DNA of 64,000 nt, taken from the NCBI GenBank assembly GCA_050953085.1, contig JBMNLX010000005.1, positions 186,001 to 250,000 of the forward strand. The letters are read 5' to 3'. Below are positions 58,720-64,000 of this stretch, piece by piece. This DNA comes from UBA3946 sp002385755 (GTDB taxonomy: Bacteria; Bacillota_I; Bacilli_A; ML615J-28; CAG-698). Under the pieces are notes generated by a model. The model was not told the DNA's origin and did not search any database. It worked only from the letters and a program-made list of their open reading frames with translations. A program made the translations under genes and the position numbers. Each line of letters begins with the position of its first letter. Within the stretch, counting starts at the first letter, position 1.

Positions 58720-59097
58720 TTACTGTATCTCCCTTTCCATATATACTTTTAAATACTTTTTTGTCGCGTCCCATTCGCAGGGAAATTTGTACATGTTCTT
58801 CTTTGAGAAGTCAAGCGGGTAGAATTTTCGAATGTTTTCAATGATGTCCTTGCCGTTGATTCTACCGTAACTCGATTTGATCGAAATCGAGCGCAAATCG
58901 CCTGGGTTGTATTTGGACATCATCGAATCTTCCTTGTCGAGCGCTTTAATCAATAAGATATTCTCGTCCTTACTATAACCAATTAAGGTTTTGTGGGCGT
59001 TTCTAAAATAAGTCTTGGCGACCGTGTTTAGGGTAATGTTAGTTTCATAAATCGTCACGACGCCTTGCAGGTTTTTGGAGAACCATTGAACATTCAT
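58720..59097 (-). CDS. Unknown 125-residue cytoplasmic protein
   Basis: Not recognised. A soluble protein with an N-terminal beta-rich part (VTIYETNITLNTVAKTYF) and a C-terminal part ending in KKYLKVYMEREIQ; Lys/Tyr-rich, no membrane segment or signal. ATG at 59097 has an AAAGGAGG ribosome site and the frame is well formed, so it is probably real. Being directly upstream of nfeD and the SPFH gene, it may share their role, which is inference only. Confidence 0.6.
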   Translation of the reverse strand: MNVQWFSKNLQGVVTIYETNITLNTVAKTYFRNAHKTLIGYSKDENILLIKALDKEDSMMSKYNPGDLRSISIKSSYGRINGKDIIENIRKFYPLDFSKKNMYKFPCEWDATKKYLKVYMEREIQ

Positions 59098-59207
59098 CTA
59101 ATTCCTCCTTTCATTACATATTATACTACGCTATTCAAAAAAATTCAATACTTTTCCCCAAAAATTCAAAAGAATATTTTTGATTTGTCTTTCTTTTGGA
59201 AAAATAA

Positions 59208-59237
59208 TTGAAATATCGTTATTATTTGTGGTATAAT
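59208..59237 (+). promoter_or_regulatory. Promoter of the gene at 59264
   Basis: -35 TTGAAA (59208-59213), 18-base spacer, -10 TATAAT (59232-59237). Confidence 0.65.
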
Positions 59238-59263
59238 ACTATTCGTATTGAAGGAGGCTAATA

Positions 59264-60262
59264 ATGAGCAAAGCGCTAAAAAAATATTTAATATTGTTTT
59301 TTGTTATTTTGCTTCCCCTTGCGGCCGCGTTTTTTGTCGGCAATTACGGCTACAAGTCGGAAAAATTCGGCCAAGGGAAATGGTATGATAAGTACCGGCA
59401 AAATTTTTTTGTTTTTGAAGAAGACTTTACAACCCGCGAAAAAATCCACCGTGTTTTGAGATATGGCCTTAATTCCCATTATAAACTGTATGAAGAAGAG
59501 CCTTTTTTCAGTCAAACAATCGAAAACGAACAAGGCGAGAAATTGTTTGTTTTGGAAATATACCGGGCGATTTATGAAGCGCAGGGAGAGGACCGGGTCG
59601 AGTATTTATTTACTTTTTACGACGTGCAGTATTTGCGATTAAGGGAAGCCTTTGACGTCGATAGTTTGGTAAAGCAAAAAATCGAGGACTCGAATGTTCC
59701 CGAAATTTCGGCGAAAATATTTAGAATAGCGGAAGACGGCACCGTCATCCGCTCTCCTGACCGCGAAGTTGGCTTTATGACGTTATCCGACATGATGTCC
59801 GTCATTCCCGATTATGACGCCGACGTAGATTTTAAACAAGGTTATTCGGGAAACAAAAAGAAAGAAACCGACGAACTAGTATTATGCCCGCTCGGGTTTC
59901 ACCGGATAACGGATATTGATTGGAGCGAAAACGATAAAGCCCTTTTTGAAGTATACGCGTCCGTTGAAGAAGTTCTCGACGAAAACCAGCTGCCCTTACA
60001 GACAAAAGTCATCGAATTGGAATTGGACGGGTATTACAGCGATCCCGAGAAACTTGATTACCAAGACTGGACCCCGAGTTACATGCAAAACCTGCGGAAT
60101 TCGGATTATCTCAAATGGTTGTTCAAGCATTATCTATGGTGGATTTCGCTAATTGCTTTTATTATCGTCGGAGTTATCACTTTCTCGTTTTACATTGCTT
60201 GGCTTGCGGAAACCGCCTATGCCGAAAAAACCGCTGGGAAAGCCAAAAAGTCGAGAAAATAA
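59264..60262 (+). CDS. Unknown two-helix membrane protein
   Basis: A 332-residue protein of no recognised family. Hydrophobic segments lie near the start (about 8-27) and near the end (about 290-318), so the 260 residues between are probably outside the membrane; a short basic tail (KTAGKAKKSRK) would be inside. The exposed part is acidic with many Tyr and Phe. ATG at 59264 has AAGGAGG 8 bases upstream. It is monocistronic or co-transcribed with the following TtcA-like gene (35-base gap). Confidence 0.55.
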   Translation: MSKALKKYLILFFVILLPLAAAFFVGNYGYKSEKFGQGKWYDKYRQNFFVFEEDFTTREKIHRVLRYGLNSHYKLYEEEPFFSQTIENEQGEKLFVLEIYRAIYEAQGEDRVEYLFTFYDVQYLRLREAFDVDSLVKQKIEDSNVPEISAKIFRIAEDGTVIRSPDREVGFMTLSDMMSVIPDYDADVDFKQGYSGNKKKETDELVLCPLGFHRITDIDWSENDKALFEVYASVEEVLDENQLPLQTKVIELELDGYYSDPEKLDYQDWTPSYMQNLRNSDYLKWLFKHYLWWISLIAFIIVGVITFSFYIAWLAETAYAEKTAGKAKKSRK

Positions 60263-60297
60263 AACCGGCGTATGCGCCCTTTGTTTTGAGGTAAAAT

Positions 60298-61101
60298 ATG
60301 AATATTGCGGCAATAGAAAAGGCGCTCATCAAAACTTACCGCTCGAGACTGTATCGTCCCTTTGTAAACGCTCTTGACGACTACAAGATGATTTCGTCCG
60401 GCGACCGCGTCGCCGTCTGTCTTTCCGGCGGGAAAGACAGTTTTGTGATGGGCAAACTGTTTCAGGAAACGGCAAGGCGCGGGAAAATTAAATTTTCCCT
60501 TAAATTCATCGCGATTGATCCCGGCTACGGCGAAGAGCATCTCCAAAGCCTTTTGGATAACGCTCGCCGTTTGAAGATTCCGGTTTTGGTTAAAGAAAAG
60601 AACATTTTCAAGACGGCGACGAAACTAGCGGGGGACAAACCTTGCTATATCTGCGCGCGGATGCGTCGCGGGGCTTTGTACGAGTTCGCCAGAGATTGCG
60701 GCTGTAACAAAATAGCCTTGGGACATCATTTCAACGACGCGATCGAAACGATTTTGATGAACATTTTCTTTGCCGGGAGTTTCGAGCTCATGATGCCGAA
60801 ACTGAAGTCAACGAATTTTCCCGGAATGGAACTTATCAGGCCGATGATTTACGTGAAAGAAAAGGATATCGCTAATTTTATGCGCTATGCGGGCATCGAA
60901 ACGGGCGATTGCGGTTGCGAAATTGCCGGCGAGCGCGATTCGGCGCGCGCGGAAATAAAAAAGCTTATCTCGCAACTTAAAAAAACTAACAAGGATATAG
61001 ATATTAATATTTTCCGAAGCGGCGCAAATATAAATTTGGATCGCGCGATAAAATGGCGACATCGTGGGAAAACATTTTCTTTTCTGGATTTATATGATTA
61101 A
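60298..61101 (+). CDS. ttcA: TtcA/TilS-type PP-loop tRNA thiolation family protein
   Basis: PP-loop ATPase of the TtcA group, which forms 2-thiocytidine in tRNA with an iron-sulfur centre. The 267-residue protein has the PP-loop SGGKDS at 43-48, the CYICARMRRG block with Cys116 and Cys119, and C205/C207 in GDCGCE, the likely third cluster ligand. Close relatives include TtuA-like thiolases for 2-thiouridine, so the exact base is uncertain. Start ATG at 60298; only a weak GAGG site precedes it. Confidence 0.8.
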   Translation: MNIAAIEKALIKTYRSRLYRPFVNALDDYKMISSGDRVAVCLSGGKDSFVMGKLFQETARRGKIKFSLKFIAIDPGYGEEHLQSLLDNARRLKIPVLVKEKNIFKTATKLAGDKPCYICARMRRGALYEFARDCGCNKIALGHHFNDAIETILMNIFFAGSFELMMPKLKSTNFPGMELIRPMIYVKEKDIANFMRYAGIETGDCGCEIAGERDSARAEIKKLISQLKKTNKDIDINIFRSGANINLDRAIKWRHRGKTFSFLDLYD

Positions 61102-61130
61102 TTGAGTTTTAAAACCGGATATGTTATAAT
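61102..61130 (+). promoter_or_regulatory. Promoter of ppdK
   Basis: -35 TTGAGT (61102-61107), 17-base spacer, -10 TATAAT (61125-61130); AGGAGG follows at 61146-61151. Confidence 0.7.
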
Positions 61131-61156
61131 CGAAATATAATAATCAGGAGGTATGC

Positions 61157-63790
61157 ATGGCAAAAACCAAATATGTTTACATGTTCACGGAAACGGATGA
61201 AACAATGCGGAATCTTGTCGGCGGAAAAGGCGCCAATCTGGGCCAAATGACAAAATTGGGTCTGCCGATTCCCCAAGGGTTCACCGTTACAACCGAGGCA
61301 TGCGCCTTTTATTACAATAATGATCGTAAATTATCGGAAGACATCGTCGGTCAGATAAACGCGGCGCTGGCAGAATTGGAAGAAATCACGGAGAAAAAAT
61401 TCGGTAACCCCGAAAATCCCCTGTTGGTTTCGGTTCGGAGCGGAGCGCGCGTATCGATGCCCGGGATGATGGATACGATTCTTAATTTGGGATTAAACGA
61501 CACCGTGGTCAAAGGGTTGGCCGAGAAGACCGGAAATCCCCGTTTTGCCTACGATTCTTACCGGCGTTTCATTCAAATGTATTCCGACGTCGTAATGGGG
61601 CTCTCAAAGTCGCAGTTCGAAGAAATAATTGACGAGATGAAAAAAGAGCGAAACATCGAGTTAGACACGGAATTCACAGCCGATGATTTTAAAGAAATGG
61701 TTACTCGCTTTAAAGAATATTACCGCAGCGAACTAAAGACGGATTTTCCGAGCGACCCGAAAGAACAGTTGTTCGGGGCTATTAACGCCGTGTTCCGTTC
61801 TTGGGATAACCCGCGCGCCAATTATTATCGCAAAATAAACCATATACCTTACGAATGGGGAACGGCCGTTAACGTCCAATCGATGGTATACGGCAATATG
61901 GGCGATGACTGCGGGACCGGGGTCGCGTTCACGCGAAATCCGGCAACCGGCGAAAACGAACTTTACGGCGAATATCTGATCAACGCTCAGGGCGAAGACG
62001 TCGTCGCGGGAATTCGGACGCCGTCCCCAATATCGGAACTTAAAAAAGCGATGCCCGAGATTTACGAGCAGTTCGCCGATTTGGCGTTGAAATTGGAAAA
62101 TCATTTCAAAGATATGCAGGATATTGAATTTACGATTGAAAACAATAAATTGTACCTGCTGCAAACCCGTAGCGGCAAACGCACGGCGCAAGCCGCTCTA
62201 CGGATCGCGGTCGAGATGTTTGAAGAAGGCAAAATATCCAAAGAACGGGCTTTAATGCTCGTCCAACCGCAGCAGCTCGATACTTTGTTGCATCCGCAGT
62301 TTGACGACGCGGCCCTTAAAAAAGCCGAAATAATCGGCGAGGGCTTGCCGGCGTCGCCGGGCGCGGCTACCGGCCAGGTCGTTTTCAATATAAAACAAGC
62401 GCTTGAATATGCCGAGGAAGGCAAGAAAGTGATTCTGGTAAGGCTCGAGACCTCGCCGGAAGACATCGAAGGAATGCACGTTTCCGAGGGCTTCCTCACG
62501 GCCCGCGGCGGCATGACTTCCCACGCGGCGGTTGTCGCCCGCGGAATGGGGAAATGCTGCGTCTCCGGATGCAAGGCGCTTGAGATTTACGAGGAAGAAG
62601 GATATTTCAAGCTTAACGGCAAAAAATATAATCTTGGCGATTGGATTTCTCTTGACGGTTCCACCGGCGCTATATACGGCGAAAGAATCCCGACCGTACC
62701 GGCGAAAATTACCGGCAATTTTGAGAAGTTCATGAACTGGTGCGATGAAATAAGAAGACTTAAAATAAGGACCAACGCCGACACGCCGGTCGACGCTTTG
62801 CAAGCGAAGGAATTCGGGGCCGAGGGAATCGGTCTTTGCCGGACGGAGCACATGTTCTTTGATTCCGAGCGCATTACGGCGATGCGCGAGATGATCGTTG
62901 CCGAAACGACGGAACAAAGAACCCGCGCATTAAATAAATTATTGCCGATGCAAAGGGATGATTTTGAAAAGATATTTGAGGCGATGGGCAACTTCCCCGT
63001 CACCATCAGGTATCTGGACCCGCCGCTGCACGAGTTCCTCCCCACCGATCCGGAAGAAATTAAAGCGATCGCCGCGGAACTTGGCATCACCGTCGAGCGG
63101 CTTCGGGCGAAGATTTCGGAACTGCACGAGTTTAACCCGATGCTCGGGCATCGCGGCTGCCGTCTTTCCGTCTCTCATCCCGAACTCGCGGAAATGCAAA
63201 CCCAGGCCGTTATCGAAGCTTGGATAAACGTCAAGAAAAGAAATCCCCAATACACCGCCGCGCCGGAGATTATGATTCCGCTTATCGGCGATGAAAAAGA
63301 GCTAAAATATATTAAAGATATAGTCGTGAGAAAAGCCGACGAGTTGCTCGCGGCCCACAACATGACCTGCGATTATAAAATCGGGACTATGATCGAGATT
63401 CCGCGCGCTTGTTTGCGCGCTAAAGAAATCGCCGAGGAAGCCGATTTCTTCAGTTTCGGTACTAACGATTTAACGCAGATGACGTTCGGCTTCAGCCGCG
63501 ACGACGCCGGGACCTTCCTTACCCATTATTACGAGAAACGGATTTATGAATTTGATCCGTTTGCGAAACTTGACCAGGAAGGCGTGGGTCAATTGGTGGA
63601 GCTTGCCTGCGAATTGGGAAGAAAAGCCAAACCCGATTTAAAACTCGGCGTTTGCGGCGAACACGGAGGGGAGCCCTCTTCGATCGAATTCTTCCATAAA
63701 GCCGGCTTGGATTATGTTTCCTGCTCTCCCTACCGCGTTCCGATCGCCAGGTTGGCGGCCGCGCAGGCGACGATTAAGCACGGTAAATAA
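61157..63790 (+). CDS. ppdK: Pyruvate phosphate dikinase
   Basis: Interconverts pyruvate, ATP and phosphate with PEP, AMP and diphosphate, either as a gluconeogenic or as a glycolytic enzyme. The 877-residue protein has the N-terminal nucleotide-binding domain (GGKGANLGQM, SVRSGARVSMPGMMDT), the swivelling domain with the phosphohistidine in GGMTSHAAVVARGMG (His456) and the C-terminal PEP barrel (GLCRTEHMF, GHRGCRLS, SFGTNDLTQM, GVCGEHG). Full family length. ATG at 61157 has AGGAGG. In anaerobic Bacilli with pgk and fba it could act in PPi-linked glycolysis; this is inference. Confidence 0.97.
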   Translation: MAKTKYVYMFTETDETMRNLVGGKGANLGQMTKLGLPIPQGFTVTTEACAFYYNNDRKLSEDIVGQINAALAELEEITEKKFGNPENPLLVSVRSGARVSMPGMMDTILNLGLNDTVVKGLAEKTGNPRFAYDSYRRFIQMYSDVVMGLSKSQFEEIIDEMKKERNIELDTEFTADDFKEMVTRFKEYYRSELKTDFPSDPKEQLFGAINAVFRSWDNPRANYYRKINHIPYEWGTAVNVQSMVYGNMGDDCGTGVAFTRNPATGENELYGEYLINAQGEDVVAGIRTPSPISELKKAMPEIYEQFADLALKLENHFKDMQDIEFTIENNKLYLLQTRSGKRTAQAALRIAVEMFEEGKISKERALMLVQPQQLDTLLHPQFDDAALKKAEIIGEGLPASPGAATGQVVFNIKQALEYAEEGKKVILVRLETSPEDIEGMHVSEGFLTARGGMTSHAAVVARGMGKCCVSGCKALEIYEEEGYFKLNGKKYNLGDWISLDGSTGAIYGERIPTVPAKITGNFEKFMNWCDEIRRLKIRTNADTPVDALQAKEFGAEGIGLCRTEHMFFDSERITAMREMIVAETTEQRTRALNKLLPMQRDDFEKIFEAMGNFPVTIRYLDPPLHEFLPTDPEEIKAIAAELGITVERLRAKISELHEFNPMLGHRGCRLSVSHPELAEMQTQAVIEAWINVKKRNPQYTAAPEIMIPLIGDEKELKYIKDIVVRKADELLAAHNMTCDYKIGTMIEIPRACLRAKEIAEEADFFSFGTNDLTQMTFGFSRDDAGTFLTHYYEKRIYEFDPFAKLDQEGVGQLVELACELGRKAKPDLKLGVCGEHGGEPSSIEFFHKAGLDYVSCSPYRVPIARLAAAQATIKHGK

Positions 63791-63801
63791 TTACCGCAAT
63801 C

Positions 63802-63833
63802 AAACCGCGAAGTAAAATTCGCGGTTTTTTTTA
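63802..63833 (+). terminator. Terminator after ppdK
   Basis: Perfect AAACCGCGAA / TTCGCGGTTT stem with a 6-base loop, continuing in T residues. Confidence 0.88.
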
Positions 63834-63855
63834 TGCCTATGGGTTATTGTGAATG

Positions 63856-63881
63856 ACAAATCCGCGTTTCGCCATATTATA
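63856..63881 (+). promoter_or_regulatory. Possible sigma-K-type promoter of the last ORF
   Basis: AC at 63856-63857 and CATATTATA at 63873-63881, separated by 15 bases, fit the sigma-K pattern AC-N15/17-CATANNNTA; ribosome site follows 20 bases on. Low information content, so tentative. Confidence 0.3.
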
Positions 63882-63912
63882 TAAAGTAAACGAATACGAG
63901 AGGGAGGATGTA

Positions 63913-64000
63913 ATGGGAAATACCCGCGTCCCCGAATGCGACCTTCGGGACGAACGCCCCGTTTGTCGGCTTTATTTGCCGTTTGCTTCCGGCAATGATA
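63913..64000 (+). CDS. Partial ORF cut by window end, unknown
   Basis: Start ATG at 63913 with GGGAGG 6 bases upstream; 29 codons visible, beginning MGNTRVPECDLRDERPVCRL and continuing with an LPFASGND segment. It has two cysteines and a YLPF motif vaguely like CotJA spore-coat proteins, not enough to name it. The upstream motif resembling a sigma-K promoter would fit a coat gene. Confidence 0.4.
   Translation, partial: MGNTRVPECDLRDERPVCRLYLPFASGND

Noticed and set aside
1..64000. tRNA, rRNA, insertion sequences and prophage genes
   Set aside because: None seen by reading both strands; no transposase, integrase, or clear tRNA arm pattern was noticed. A tRNAscan and IS search would settle this.

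Overview
The window is the chromosomal replication-origin region of a moderate-GC, endospore-forming member of the Bacilli (Bacillota). The origin lies at about 48.75-48.9 kb, between dnaA (minus strand) and the rpmH side (plus strand). To its left most genes read leftward and to its right most read rightward, so most genes lie on the leading strand. Exceptions on the left are a rhodanese gene, the exonuclease gene, cwlJ-gerQ, a HIT gene and an RHH-ParA cassette. Exceptions on the right are fic, a PAP2 gene and the SPFH/NfeD group. TGA is used as stop (ATGA and TGATG overlaps), so the code is standard and not the mycoplasma code, although the N-domain-less ClpB is a mollicute-like trait.

Layout from left to right: partial pgk; a ComK-like gene; msmK with a PucR-type regulator; rhodanese and spoIIE; exonuclease III; two ABC transporters; DUF951-mscS-parA(soj)-rsmG-mnmG; an envelope gene group (Ig-like lipoprotein, VanZ, thioredoxin-like lipoprotein, two small membrane proteins); fba; degV; spoVT-mfd-pth; folD; CIRCE-controlled clpB; an FAD dehydrogenase; pyrG and rpoE; bofA; surE with two DHH phosphoesterases; cwlJ-gerQ; a Gx transporter-like gene; HIT; pepA; gyrA-gyrB-recF-yaaA; a 1-kb AT-rich repeat region with an RHH-ParA operon; dnaN-dnaA; oriC. 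To the right: a pair of paralogous surface proteins of unknown family; rpmH-rnpA-yidC-jag; fic; a permuted papain-like gene and mnmE; PAP2; SPFH, a 55-residue ORF, NfeD and an unknown gene; an unknown membrane protein; a TtcA-like gene; ppdK; and a partial ORF.

Five sporulation-linked genes are recognisable (spoIIE, spoVT, bofA, cwlJ, gerQ), some with promoter-like motifs resembling sporulation sigma-factor sites. The usual rpmH-rnpA-yidC-jag-mnmE-mnmG-rsmG-soj-spo0J string is broken: mnmG-rsmG-soj lie about 40 kb away on the other side of dnaA, and no spo0J/parB follows soj. Between dnaN and yaaA there is instead a plasmid-type ParA operon: a ribbon-helix-helix protein, a ParA ATPase, and upstream a run of five tandem 8-bp units (TTATGTNT-like) plus a second degenerate cluster. 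This is the strongest candidate for an undescribed system, a chromosomal RHH/ParA segregation or origin-control module.
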